From Roseovarius nanhaiticus (GTDB lineage Bacteria > Pseudomonadota > Alphaproteobacteria > Rhodobacterales > Rhodobacteraceae), in NCBI RefSeq assembly GCF_900156535.1, contig NZ_FTNV01000001.1, forward strand, positions 558,001-622,000: a DNA stretch of 64,000 bases, read 5' to 3'. Every line of letters starts with the position of its first letter. The first letter of the stretch is position 1. The notes under the pieces are model-generated. The model was not told the DNA's origin, ran no database searches, and saw only the letters and a program-made list of their open reading frames with translations. This document shows positions 34,266-42,834 of this stretch, piece after piece. The position numbers and the translations under genes are program-made.

Positions 34266-34472
34266 ATGAAACAATTTAAGGTTCCCGGCATGAGCTGCGG
34301 CCATTGCACCTCGACCATCGAGAAAGCGATCAAGGCAGCCGACCCTGCTGCACGAATGAGTTGCGACACGGGATCGCGGATGATCGAAGTCGAAAGCGTT
34401 CTGGACGCTCCAGCGCTCCTCGGGGTGATCCAAGGCGCGGGATATGATGTTCAAGTGATGGCGGGTGCCTGA
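34266..34472 (+). CDS. copZ: Heavy-metal-associated (HMA) copper chaperone
   Basis: A 68-residue ferredoxin-like chaperone with the Cu(I)-binding motif VPGMSCGHCTSTIEKAI and the family beta-alpha pattern to the end (GVIQGAGYDVQVM). AAAGGAG precedes ATG 34266 at normal spacing; ATG 34260 is too close. It probably hands Cu(I) to the P-type ATPase at 44944, which has a similar CueR-like promoter. Confidence 0.9.
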   Translation: MKQFKVPGMSCGHCTSTIEKAIKAADPAARMSCDTGSRMIEVESVLDAPALLGVIQGAGYDVQVMAGA

Positions 34473-34556
34473 CCAACATTTTCGAATTACCACAGAACGC
34501 CTTGGCAAGTGGCTAGAGCTTCGCGGTGTCTCCGTTTTTGGTGAGGTTGCGCAACC

Positions 34557-35048
34557 TCACAAACCGCTCGCCTCAGTATCTTTGGCACTTCTCCGGGCTT
34601 GCGCGTTTTGCTTCTCCTGCGGCCATGTTGATTTGATGAACGCCAAGATGTTTCTGATCTGATCATCTGTCAGGTCATCGCCAAACCCCGGCATCCCGCT
34701 GGCAAAGTCGACGCCCTGTCGGGCAAGTGTTTCCGCGCCACCCCATTTCGTATAGTCGAAAAGGGTTGCGTCAGAGTGATGCCAAGTATGACCCGTTTCA
34801 TCGTGGGGCGGCGCCGGGAAAACATCGTCTGTTCCAGGTGACTGCCAGTCGGGCTGGCCTTCTAGCTCAGCACCGTGACAATCCGCGCAATAACCCTGGT
34901 AGAGATCCGAACCTTCAGTCAAATCGAATTTTGCCGGAGGTGGCATCCTCGCCTGTTCGCCAAGCGTCAGAAACCAGATAAGCAAAATGGCTGAGATGAG
35001 ACCGATAGGGCAGCCTAGCATCCATCTTTTTCTAGCGACTTTGTCCAT
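34557..35048 (-). CDS. Membrane-anchored c-type cytochrome
   Basis: About 163 residues from ATG 35048 (ATG 35072 is an alternative). A single N-terminal helix (LGCPIGLISAILLIWFLTLG) anchors a cytochrome c domain with CADCHG and a probable axial Met in ASGMPGFGDDLTDDQI. The charged C-terminus is cytochrome-unlike (QEKQNAQARRSAKD). It lies next to another cytochrome c gene and a cupredoxin gene on the same strand, suggesting a periplasmic electron-transfer set for copper. Confidence 0.87.
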   Translation of the reverse strand: MDKVARKRWMLGCPIGLISAILLIWFLTLGEQARMPPPAKFDLTEGSDLYQGYCADCHGAELEGQPDWQSPGTDDVFPAPPHDETGHTWHHSDATLFDYTKWGGAETLARQGVDFASGMPGFGDDLTDDQIRNILAFIKSTWPQEKQNAQARRSAKDTEASGL

Positions 35049-35123
35049 GTTTTCGCCAAAAGCTCCTAGCATAAGAAGCACATCCCAAGCGGCCCGCCCG
35101 AAAGGCTGAGTTCACGCTTTGGA

Positions 35124-35582
35124 TCAAAAAACCCCATTTTCTCGCTGTAATTCGCGCACATAACGGGTGATTAGTTTGACTTCGGCGTCGGTCACACCGC
35201 CAACCGGGGCCATATTTCCGAATTGCCAGTGATGCGCGCGCACACCGTTCTTGGCCGCCATGACAAACGCCATATCCGAATGGTGGCTGGGCTCATAAAT
35301 CTTGTGAACGAGAGGGGGCGCGATGCCGTTCTGCCCGGCGGCGTTGGTCACGTGGCACTCGGCACATTTTGCCTCATAGGCCCGCTTGCCGATCTGCGCA
35401 TCCGCCGTCAATTTAGCTGGCACAGTCACATCGGCGATTAGCGCGCCCTGTCCGATGTCGTTGCTGTCCGAGGGCGCCATGGAGCGCCCCGCTGTCTGCG
35501 GCGCTTGCGGCATCACCCCCCAGTAGGTGGCCGCCGCGCCGATAGCCAAAAGCGCCAAAAGTGATAATCGTTTGGTGTTCAT
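35124..35582 (-). CDS. Periplasmic c-type cytochrome
   Basis: A 152-residue protein with an N-terminal signal or anchor helix and a single haem motif CAECH near residue 75, followed by GIAPPLVHKIY and a Met (FGNMAPVGGVTDAEV) as probable sixth ligand. The region MAAKNGVRAHHWQFGNM is typical of small cytochromes found with copper-resistance genes. It is located between another cytochrome c and a cupredoxin gene. Confidence 0.88.
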   Translation of the reverse strand: MNTKRLSLLALLAIGAAATYWGVMPQAPQTAGRSMAPSDSNDIGQGALIADVTVPAKLTADAQIGKRAYEAKCAECHVTNAAGQNGIAPPLVHKIYEPSHHSDMAFVMAAKNGVRAHHWQFGNMAPVGGVTDAEVKLITRYVRELQRENGVF

Positions 35583-35697
35583 GGATCCTCAAGATTCCTT
35601 GTCTTGCGGCTAGATCGCGCTTGTCGATCTACCGTGCAGGGGGCCTCTTCAGGCAAGACCGACTCGCCCGAGGGGGCGTCCCCTCGGGCCTGTCCCG

Positions 35698-36207
35698 CTA
35701 GTGACCCGAAAACTCGATGTCGCCGACCATTCCGCCTTCAAGGTGCCCGGGCACGTTGCAGGCAAAGCCCATCTCAGTAGCTTCTGTGAAAGTCCACACG
35801 AGTTCGGCGCTCTGCCCTGGATCAAGGAGTGCGGCATTCGGATCATTGTGCATCATGCCGCCTTGCATCATCTTGGCATGATCGAGCTTGTTCATCGTCA
35901 TCATCCCCGATGTCATCATCTTCTGCATCTCGGACTTATGCCCTCCCCAGGTCTCCTTGGTGCCCAGATTGAACTCATGGACGAGCTTGCCATCGTTGCG
36001 CACCACGAACTTTATCGTCTCACCTTCAGAGACGCTGATGGTTGCGGGCTCGTATTTCATCTCGGACATGCTGACCTCGATAATGCGATCGACCTTTGCC
36101 GGATCGCCCGCCTCGCCGATGGAGGAGCCATGCCCCGGACTCGCCACAGCGGAGCCTGCAAAAAGAATAAGACCCGTAACGGCCCCTATGGATCTGAAAA
36201 ATGTCAT
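35698..36207 (-). CDS. Periplasmic cupredoxin (CopI-like)
   Basis: A 169-residue blue-copper-like protein from ATG 36207 with AAGGAAG upstream. The Sec signal ends near residue 22. The type-1 copper ligands are seen as His in KLVHEFNLG and as Cys, His and Met in FACNVPGHLEGGM. A Met/His-rich insertion (MMTSGMMTMNKLDHAKMMQGGMM region) lies between them. Such proteins contribute to periplasmic copper tolerance. It is divergent from the copper-oxidase operon and shares its upstream region. Confidence 0.92.
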   Translation of the reverse strand: MTFFRSIGAVTGLILFAGSAVASPGHGSSIGEAGDPAKVDRIIEVSMSEMKYEPATISVSEGETIKFVVRNDGKLVHEFNLGTKETWGGHKSEMQKMMTSGMMTMNKLDHAKMMQGGMMHNDPNAALLDPGQSAELVWTFTEATEMGFACNVPGHLEGGMVGDIEFSGH

Positions 36208-36335
36208 CGCGCTTCCTTGGTTGGATACTGAATACGAAGTGGGCAACCACCGCCTTTGAAAGCCGTGTCCGCCTCAGTTTGACAAAGAAAAGGATTCCTG
36301 CGCGGGAGGGTCAAGCGCACATCGCGGGCTTTATT

Positions 36336-36349
36336 GTAACGAAGTGTAA
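36336..36349. promoter_or_regulatory. Candidate CopR box in the cupredoxin/CopA intergenic region
   Basis: GTAACGAAGTGTAA matches two similar 14-mers near the CopR gene (41661 and 41695) in the pattern GTA(A/T)CG(A/G)A-N2-GTA(A/T). Direct half-sites about ten bases apart are usual for OmpR-family regulators. It lies between divergent copper genes and could serve both. Confidence 0.5.
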
Positions 36350-36417
36350 GCTTGCAGTTTCAGCGGATATGACAGATTTTTTTGGAGGATCTTTAGAAGC
36401 GGACAAGTCTGGATAAG

Positions 36418-36762
36418 ATGGCACAGCTGCGCAGATTTTTGGGGGGATGGCTTCTTGCCTTGGCCGTGATGGTTTCGGCGATCACTCCCCATATGGCGGC
36501 TGCGAACGAGACCCCTCGCTCCTCGCAAGCGACTAAGATGGCCGATGATGGACGGGCTCATGCCGTTTGTCTCCCGGACAGTATGGATCACCACCAGTCG
36601 GACGGCTGTGCAGCCATGATGGCGCATTGTGCAACAGTGCTGCCGCAACCCTCCGCAATACCTCGGCTGATGGCGCTTCAGCTCCCGACTTATTACGCCT
36701 TCGGCACTGCAGGGTGGGACGTTCTCGCATTCTTTGGTGACACGCCTCCTCCACGAGGGTGA
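36418..36762 (+). CDS. Small secreted Cys/His/Met-rich protein
   Basis: A 114-residue protein with a Sec signal peptide (residues 1-29, ending AAAN). A short Cys/His/Met cluster (HAVCLPDSMDHHQSDGC, then AAMMAHCATV) is followed by a Pro-rich end. It begins the copA-copB transcription unit, as similar small DUF2946-like proteins do in copper clusters. Related-looking genes occur at 47388 and 55530. A metal-binding role is inferred from composition only. Confidence 0.7.
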   Translation: MAQLRRFLGGWLLALAVMVSAITPHMAAANETPRSSQATKMADDGRAHAVCLPDSMDHHQSDGCAAMMAHCATVLPQPSAIPRLMALQLPTYYAFGTAGWDVLAFFGDTPPPRG

Positions 36763-36889
36763 GGTCACCCAATATTTCTGCCTGAATAGGGCGAGACGAT
36801 CCGCAGCAGCACTTCGCGTGTCTCTCCTGTTCGTGGCAATGCGCGCGCATTTCAGCGCTATTCCCAAAACAATTCCGAAAGGACCGGAG

Positions 36890-38734
36890 ATGAAACCCAT
36901 CCCCCTTTTCAAAACGGCCATTCTAGCCGCGGCCCTCGCCCTGTCCGGCGGCATGACGATGGCAGGCACCTACAATGTCAGCGTCGACAAGATCCGCATC
37001 GACACCGGAACGTTCAAGAAGACCGGCATTGGCTATAACCGCAGCCAGACCCCGACCGTCCTGCGCTTCAAGGAAGGCGAGCAGGTCACGATCAACGTCA
37101 AGAACAACCTGCGCGAAAGCACCTCGATCCACTGGCACGGCCTGATCCTACCCTTCCACCAGGACGGTGTTCCGGGCATCAGCTATAACGGGATCAAACC
37201 GGGCGAGACGTTCACCTACCAGTTCCCGATCGAACAGGCTGGCACCTACTGGTTCCACAGTCACTCCGGTTTTCAGGAGCCCGACGGAGCATATGGCGCC
37301 ATCGTAATCGAGCCGAAGGGCGGCGAGACGGTCCGCGCCGACCGCGACTACGTGGTGCAGCTGACGGATAAACATCCCCATAGCGGCGATCGCATTTTCC
37401 GCAATCTCAAGATGTCTGCCGATTACTACAACCGCTCTCAGCGCACGCTCGAGGACTTGGTGCGCGATTCCCGCGAGGATGGCTTCAAGCAGGCTCTTCA
37501 AAATCGGGCGATGTGGGGCAAGATGCGCATGATGCCCACGGATATCGAAGATGTCCAAGGCTTCGAGCCGCTCATCAACGGTATGAGCACGGAACAGAAC
37601 TGGACCGGCCTGTTCAAGCCCGGCGAGAAGGTGCGCCTGCGCCTCATCAACTCCTCCGCCATGACCTATTTCGATGTCCGCATTCCGGGACTGAAGATGA
37701 CGGTCGTTCAGGCTGACGGCAACGACGTCAAGCCGGTGACGGTGGACGAGCTGCGTATCTCGGTGGCAGAAACCTATGACGTGATCGTCCAGCCCCGCGA
37801 GGCCAAGGCTTACGGCATCATCGCTGAGTCGATGGGCCGGACCGCCATGGTGCGCGGGTCGCTCTCGCCCAAGCAAGGCTATGCCGGGCTCATCCCGCGC
37901 ATGCGTCCGCAACCACTGCTGACCATGGCCGATATGGGCGGCATGATGGACGGCATGTCGATGGACATGGGTGGCATGGATCATAGCGGCATGACGATGT
38001 CCTCGCAGGGCACGACGATGCCGGAGGGTATCGACCATAGTCAGATGGATATGTCGGGCAGCATGGAGGGCATGGATCACAGCAAGATGGACATGTCCGA
38101 CGACATGGAGGGCATGGACCATAGCAATATGGATATGTCCGGTGGCACGCAGGCCATGGACCACAGCAAGATGGATATGTCCGGTAGCACGCAGACCATG
38201 GACCATAGCCAGATGGCGATGCCGGGCATGAACCACAGTGCCCGTGACAGCAGGGTCGGCGAGTTCTACGCGCCGGGCAGCGGCCTGATCCCCAGTGCGG
38301 CGAATGGTGGCAAGTTCCTGTCCTACAACGACCTGAAGGCGGCCAGACCGCTCTACCGGGATCGCCCGGCGACCCGCACGATCGAGCTGCGCCTGACCGG
38401 CAACATGGAGCGCTACATCTGGTCGATCAACGGCAAGAAGTTGGAGGACGCCGACCCGATCCGCCTGAAATACGGCGAACGCGTGCGCTTCAAGTTCGTC
38501 AACGAGACGATGATGAGCCACCCGATGCACCTGCACGGTATGTGGACGATCCTCGATACCGGCAAGGGCAAATGGGATCCGATCAAGCACACGGTCAGCA
38601 TCGCACCAGGCACCACCGTCTACACCGAGACCGAGGTCGACGCGACCGGCCAATGGGCGTTCCACTGCCACCTGTCCTATCACGCCGAGGCGGGCATGTT
38701 CCGCAAGGTGATCGTTGAAGGCGGTCCGTCATGA
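36890..38734 (+). CDS. copA: CopA-type periplasmic multicopper oxidase
   Basis: A 614-residue secreted cuprous oxidase that converts periplasmic Cu(I) to less toxic Cu(II). ATG 36890 follows AAAGGACCGGAG and gives a signal peptide to about residue 26. Copper motifs are complete: HWHG (81-84), HSHS (123-126), HPMHLHG (544-550) and HCHLSYHAEAGM (592-603). Residues about 350-450 form a Met/His-rich linker with repeated MDHS-x-MDMS units, thought to bind extra copper. Stop and CopB frame overlap closely. Confidence 0.95.
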   Translation: MKPIPLFKTAILAAALALSGGMTMAGTYNVSVDKIRIDTGTFKKTGIGYNRSQTPTVLRFKEGEQVTINVKNNLRESTSIHWHGLILPFHQDGVPGISYNGIKPGETFTYQFPIEQAGTYWFHSHSGFQEPDGAYGAIVIEPKGGETVRADRDYVVQLTDKHPHSGDRIFRNLKMSADYYNRSQRTLEDLVRDSREDGFKQALQNRAMWGKMRMMPTDIEDVQGFEPLINGMSTEQNWTGLFKPGEKVRLRLINSSAMTYFDVRIPGLKMTVVQADGNDVKPVTVDELRISVAETYDVIVQPREAKAYGIIAESMGRTAMVRGSLSPKQGYAGLIPRMRPQPLLTMADMGGMMDGMSMDMGGMDHSGMTMSSQGTTMPEGIDHSQMDMSGSMEGMDHSKMDMSDDMEGMDHSNMDMSGGTQAMDHSKMDMSGSTQTMDHSQMAMPGMNHSARDSRVGEFYAPGSGLIPSAANGGKFLSYNDLKAARPLYRDRPATRTIELRLTGNMERYIWSINGKKLEDADPIRLKYGERVRFKFVNETMMSHPMHLHGMWTILDTGKGKWDPIKHTVSIAPGTTVYTETEVDATGQWAFHCHLSYHAEAGMFRKVIVEGGPS

Positions 38735-38763
38735 GCGGCCCTATCAGGAAAGGAATCAATCCT

Positions 38764-39468
38764 ATGAAACCTATCTATCTGACCTCATTTGCCGCAGCGC
38801 TCACCGCCCTTCTCGGCGCACCGGCAGCGGCCGAGAAGCCCATCTGGGGGTTTCAGGCCGAGCAACTCGAATATCGCTTCAACGATGGCGAGGATGCCGT
38901 GGTGTGGGATTTCGACGCACTTGCCGGCACCGATGAGTTGCGCTTCGTCTGGCGCAGCGAGGGCGAGCTGGGAGAGTCCTCGGGCGAGTTCGAGGGGCTG
39001 GAGAATCAGCTCCGCCTGCAGATGCCTATTTCGGACTTCTTCGACTCGGTCGTCGGCATCCAGGCAAGCACACCCGACGGCGGTCCGGATCGCTACAACG
39101 CCGTATTCGGCGTCAAGGGTCTTGCCCCGCAATGGTTCGAGGTCGATGCCGATCTCTATGTCTCGGATCACCCGTTTTTTCGGGCTGAGGCCGAGTATGA
39201 GGCGCTTCTGACAAACCGGCTGATCCTGGTGCCCAGCGTCGAGATGACCTTGCCCTTCAAGGACGACACGGCGGCCAATCAGGGCGCCTGGGGCCCGACA
39301 GTCGAGATCGGGGCACGCATCAGCTATGATCTGATCGATCGCGCGGTATCGCCCTATGTCGGCATCAATTACGAGCGGGCCTTTGGCGACACATCGGACA
39401 TGCTGCGCGCAGCGGGCGAGGACAAGGATGCCTTCTCGGTCGTCGTGGGCACGCGGATCATGTTTTAG
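38764..39468 (+). CDS. copB: CopB copper-resistance outer-membrane protein
   Basis: A 234-residue protein of the CopB family. The signal peptide ends near residue 23 (PAAAEK) and the rest is an amphipathic beta-strand pattern ending in phenylalanine (VVVGTRIMF), typical of outer-membrane barrels. Conserved segments are WGFQAEQLEYR, FVWRSEGE and APQWFEVDADLYVS. The N-terminal Met-rich region of plasmid-borne CopB proteins is absent. ATG 38764 has AGGAAAGG upstream. It completes the copAB operon. Confidence 0.92.
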   Translation: MKPIYLTSFAAALTALLGAPAAAEKPIWGFQAEQLEYRFNDGEDAVVWDFDALAGTDELRFVWRSEGELGESSGEFEGLENQLRLQMPISDFFDSVVGIQASTPDGGPDRYNAVFGVKGLAPQWFEVDADLYVSDHPFFRAEAEYEALLTNRLILVPSVEMTLPFKDDTAANQGAWGPTVEIGARISYDLIDRAVSPYVGINYERAFGDTSDMLRAAGEDKDAFSVVVGTRIMF

Positions 39469-39531
39469 GCAAGATTGAGCACGCCCCTCGCAAGACACTT
39501 GCGGGGGGCCATTCCTATTCGAAACAGCAAG

Positions 39532-40920
39532 TCAGACGCTGTTCTCCCGCGGCAGGATCAGCGTCGCCCTCAGGCCGCCTGCGGACCGATTTTCCAGGAT
39601 GACGTCACCGCCATGCGCCCGCGCGATCGTCCGGGCAATCGACAGACCCAGACCGGTGCCGCCAGTATTGCGTGACCGTGACTGCTCCAGCCGGAAATAG
39701 GGCTCGAACACGCGCTCAAGCTCTGCCTCGGGAACGCCGGGGCCCTCGTCCAATACCTCGATGGCAAGGCTGCCATCATTCGCCCGCACTGTCACGAAAG
39801 CGCCACCGCCGTAGCGTTCCGCGTTCTCGACAAGGTTCCGCAGGGCGCGGCGGATTGCGTTGGGTCGCATTCGGATCTGGAGAGCCGGCACATCACGCAT
39901 CTCGAAACCGCCCGCCATGTCCTGCCGCAGCTTCTCGAGAAACGTGCCTACATCCAGCGTCTGCACCTCTTCCGACATGGCCATGCCGCGCGCGAAAGCT
40001 AGGGTTTGCTCGACCATCTCCTGCATCTCTTCGATCGAGGAAACCATGCTGTCGCGAATGTCGTCCTCATCCACCAGTTCCGCATGCACACGCAGCGCCG
40101 TCAGAGGCGAGCGCAGGTCGTGCCCTAAGGCCGCAAGCACCCTAGTGCGATCCGCGATATGGCGTGTCAGCCGATCCTGCATCTCGTTAAAGGCCACTGT
40201 CAGGTCGCGCACTTCGCGCGGGCCTGTTGCGGGCAAGGCACCGGGCGCTTCACCTTTGCCAAAGCGCTCAGCTGCCGAGGCCACGCGCCGCAAAGGCCCC
40301 GTGAGACGGCTCAGAAGGAACCAGATCGCGGCAATCAACAGAAACGCGGCGGTGATCCCGAAGCTCAGTGTCGAGATGACGGGCCATTGTAACGGAGGGC
40401 GATTGAACCGGGTATCGACATTCAGCCAGCGGCCATCTTCGAGCCCGACCGACACGGTCATCTCCAGTGTCGACAATGCGCCTTGCATCATCTGCAGATG
40501 CATCGTGCTGGCGTCCGCATTGATATGCGACATGGGTGTCAGACTGCCCTCGGCCTCGTGCAGTTCCACTCGGATGGGGCGATCGTCGTCCGGGCCGAGA
40601 AGCGCGCGCATCCGCGCCTCGACGCTGCCGCCATCCTCATGATCGAGATGATCGACCTCGGGCTGCTCCGTTATGCTGAACCGCACAAGAGGCGAGTCTG
40701 CGGCGCGCAAGATGGACGCTTGCAAATCCGTCGGCGCCTCCTCGATCAGGCGCGCGACATTCGCCGCCCGGCCGGCGGCTTCGGATCCGAGCGCGGCGCG
40801 CACAGCGAGGCCACGCTCATCGACGAAAAGCCATAGGCTGATGGCTTGGGCCAGCAAAAGCGCGCCGATGATCAGCAGCACAAGCTGCCCCCGCAAGCTG
40901 CCAAGGAACCGGCGCGTCAT
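39532..40920 (-). CDS. copS: Sensor histidine kinase (CopS/CusS-like)
   Basis: A 462-residue inner-membrane kinase: helix 1 (about residues 10-31), a periplasmic sensor of about 140 residues, helix 2 (about 180-200), HAMP, a HisKA dimerisation domain with the phospho-acceptor in GHDLRSPLTALR, and an HATPase_c domain (NLVENAERYGGG, DEGPGV, GTGLGLSI). It overlaps the response-regulator gene by 4 bases. Context predicts copper or silver sensing; no metal motif is obvious beyond scattered His/Met in the sensor. Confidence 0.92.
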   Translation of the reverse strand: MTRRFLGSLRGQLVLLIIGALLLAQAISLWLFVDERGLAVRAALGSEAAGRAANVARLIEEAPTDLQASILRAADSPLVRFSITEQPEVDHLDHEDGGSVEARMRALLGPDDDRPIRVELHEAEGSLTPMSHINADASTMHLQMMQGALSTLEMTVSVGLEDGRWLNVDTRFNRPPLQWPVISTLSFGITAAFLLIAAIWFLLSRLTGPLRRVASAAERFGKGEAPGALPATGPREVRDLTVAFNEMQDRLTRHIADRTRVLAALGHDLRSPLTALRVHAELVDEDDIRDSMVSSIEEMQEMVEQTLAFARGMAMSEEVQTLDVGTFLEKLRQDMAGGFEMRDVPALQIRMRPNAIRRALRNLVENAERYGGGAFVTVRANDGSLAIEVLDEGPGVPEAELERVFEPYFRLEQSRSRNTGGTGLGLSIARTIARAHGGDVILENRSAGGLRATLILPRENSV

Positions 40921-41639
40921 GTTGCGTCCTCGACATCTGCCGACAGGCAGTATCCCCCGCCCCGAACCGTCGTGATCAGCTTCGGGCGCATCGGATCCTT
41001 TTCGACCCTGCGGCGCAGCCGGCTGACCTGATTGTCGATTGTCCGGTCAAAGAGACCCGCCGTGCGGCCTGCAGTGAGATCCAGCAGTTCGTCCCGCGTC
41101 AGCACAAGGCGCGGCCGTTCCAGAAGAACGGTCAGCAGCTTGAATTCCGACACTGAGAGCTGCGCCTCCGCACCGTCCTCATCGACCAGAACCCGCGTAT
41201 CCGTGTTCAATGTCTGGTGTCCGAAACTGATTCGTCGGCCCGCAAGGGAGCCGGCGAACATCTCGGGTCGGCCCGCGCGTCGGAGAATCGCCTTGATCCG
41301 CGCCAATAGCTCGCGCGGATTGAACGGCTTGGCCAAGTAATCATCCGCGCCCACTTCAAGGCCAACGATGCGGTCCATCTCCTCGCCAAGTGCGGTAAGC
41401 ATGAGGATCGGGATCGTGCCGCTTGACGAGAGGCGACGACAGATCGAAAGCCCGTCCTCGCCCGGCATCATCACGTCCAGCACGATCAGGTCGAACCGGC
41501 TCTTGGCGAGCGCGGCATCCATCTCGGATGCATTCTCGGCCTTGGTCACGCGCATCCCGTTCTTGATGAGATAGCGCGACACCGCGTTCCGGATCTCGAG
41601 GCTGTCGTCGACGACAAGGATATGATGCGCATCTGCCAT
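40917..41639 (-). CDS. copR: OmpR-family response regulator (CopR-like)
   Basis: A 240-residue protein with a receiver domain (phospho-acceptor Asp55 in LIVLDVMMPGEDG; Lys in YLAKPFNPREL) and a C-terminal winged-helix DNA-binding domain (SVSEFKLLTVLLERP, GLFDRTIDNQVSRLRRRVE). It is cotranscribed with the kinase. Two candidate CopR boxes lie just upstream of its start and another in front of copA. Confidence 0.93.
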   Translation of the reverse strand: MADAHHILVVDDSLEIRNAVSRYLIKNGMRVTKAENASEMDAALAKSRFDLIVLDVMMPGEDGLSICRRLSSSGTIPILMLTALGEEMDRIVGLEVGADDYLAKPFNPRELLARIKAILRRAGRPEMFAGSLAGRRISFGHQTLNTDTRVLVDEDGAEAQLSVSEFKLLTVLLERPRLVLTRDELLDLTAGRTAGLFDRTIDNQVSRLRRRVEKDPMRPKLITTVRGGGYCLSADVEDAT

Positions 41640-41660
41640 GGGAGGACGTTACCGAATTTT

Positions 41661-41708
41661 GTATCGGAATGTATCCGCCAAACGCCTGAAAAATGTAACG
41701 AAAGGTAT
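41661..41708. promoter_or_regulatory. Two candidate CopR boxes between copR and small periplasmic gene
   Basis: GTATCGGAATGTAT (41661-41674) and GTAACGAAAGGTAT (41695-41708) share the pattern of the site at 36336. They lie in the divergent region between copR (minus) and the gene at 41823 (plus), fitting autoregulation. Confidence 0.5.
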
Positions 41709-41822
41709 CGTGGTTCGGCGTCGTGACATGGTGATACAAACCCGCCTCTCAGCCCCGTTGAAGCCACCCTCGCAATGCTCAAGTAGAAGTCATCGACAAC
41801 GAGAGCAGAAGGAAGCCTCAAC

Positions 41823-42122
41823 ATGAAACGTAGCACCATCCAGATTTTCGCCCTGATCGGCGCCATCTCCGCAGGCGGCGCGGCTTATGCCAACCAAGGC
41901 CATATGAGCGGCCATCACCAGCTGCCTGAAAACACATCCGTCCAGAACAACGGCTCGTTCAGCACCGGCGACGTCCAGCACCTTGACCGCTACAGCGATG
42001 GCACTCTGATGGCGAAGCCGGGAGAAGACACTCACGCTGATACCGTTCACGCCCGCAATACAAAGACCAACGCTGATGGTATCGACGGCCCGCTGCCGCC
42101 CGAAGCCGGCGCTGACCGCTGA
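41823..42122 (+). CDS. Small periplasmic protein of unknown function
   Basis: A 99-residue secreted protein: signal peptide to about residue 23 (AAYANQ), then a hydrophilic region with HMSGHH near the mature N-terminus and no cysteine. I do not recognise a family with certainty. It is divergent from copR across the candidate CopR boxes, so copper induction is plausible. Confidence 0.7.
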   Translation: MKRSTIQIFALIGAISAGGAAYANQGHMSGHHQLPENTSVQNNGSFSTGDVQHLDRYSDGTLMAKPGEDTHADTVHARNTKTNADGIDGPLPPEAGADR

Positions 42123-42295
42123 AACCCGTCGACTGACCACCGATCTGCAAGGCACCTGCGTGGCGCCCGCGGATCGGAACAGACCGCGCCCTGAAATGTT
42201 GCCCTCAAGCGCAGTGATGAATGCAGGGACGGCATCGCGTCCTCATCATCGCGCTTTCGCTATATGTTTTCGAAACCTCAAGAACGGAGATCACC

Positions 42296-42790
42296 ATGTC
42301 TACTCACCCTCTTTTCATCCTCGCTTTAGCCGCATCGACAGCCGTAGGATCGGCGGCGCTGGCCCAAACGGACCACGGCCATGGCACCAAGTCGTCGACC
42401 GATGCAGCCACGAGCCAAAAAAGCCCTGCTGGCATGATGGGGAACATGCATTCTGGCAAAGGCATGATGGGCGGCATGATGGCCGACATGATGAAGATGG
42501 CCGACAAGGACGGTGACGGCGCCGTCAGCGCTGATGAGATGCGCGACATGATGCAGACCAGGCTGTCCGAAAACGACGCGGACGGCGATGGAAGCCTGTC
42601 CCCAGCCGAATTCGAAGCGATGCACATCAAGATGATGCAGCAACACCTGACCGAGCGGTTCGCGCAACTAGACACCGATGGCAACGGCGCCCTCAGCAGC
42701 GATGAGATGGCCGCACATGCCGAGATGATGTCCAAGATGCACTCTGGCGCAGGTGGTATGGGCCACGGATCACACAAGAAACAGGACTGA
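42296..42790 (+). CDS. Secreted EF-hand protein with Met/His-rich linker
   Basis: A 164-residue periplasmic protein with a signal peptide ending near residue 23 (ALAQ). A Met/His/Gly-rich segment (MMGNMHSGKGMMGGMM) precedes three EF-hand loops: DKDGDGAVSADE, DADGDGSLSPAE and DTDGNGALSSDE. The end is again His/Gly-rich (GMGHGSHKK). It may bind calcium and soft metals. Located between the CopR-facing gene and the VTT gene. Confidence 0.87.
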   Translation: MSTHPLFILALAASTAVGSAALAQTDHGHGTKSSTDAATSQKSPAGMMGNMHSGKGMMGGMMADMMKMADKDGDGAVSADEMRDMMQTRLSENDADGDGSLSPAEFEAMHIKMMQQHLTERFAQLDTDGNGALSSDEMAAHAEMMSKMHSGAGGMGHGSHKKQD

Positions 42791-42834
42791 AGCGGTTAGA
42801 CCCGAGGTCTGGATGATCGGCGAGGGCCCCACGC

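Noticed and set aside
37940-38240. Regularly repeated DNA considered as a CRISPR-like array
   Set aside because: Repeats are in frame in copA and encode Met/His units; no unique spacers and no cas genes.
37148-38683. 511-codon open frame on the minus strand opposite the multicopper oxidase
   Set aside because: It is fully antisense to copA, His/Asp/Val-rich through mirrored codon bias, without ribosome-binding site or domain. The same applies to long antisense frames at 5777-6916, 3595-4932, 48656-49803 and 45681-46652.
41823-42122. Assignment of the small periplasmic protein as a CopC/CusF-type chaperone
   Set aside because: It lacks the Met/Trp cores of CusF and the length and His/Met pattern of CopC; left unassigned.
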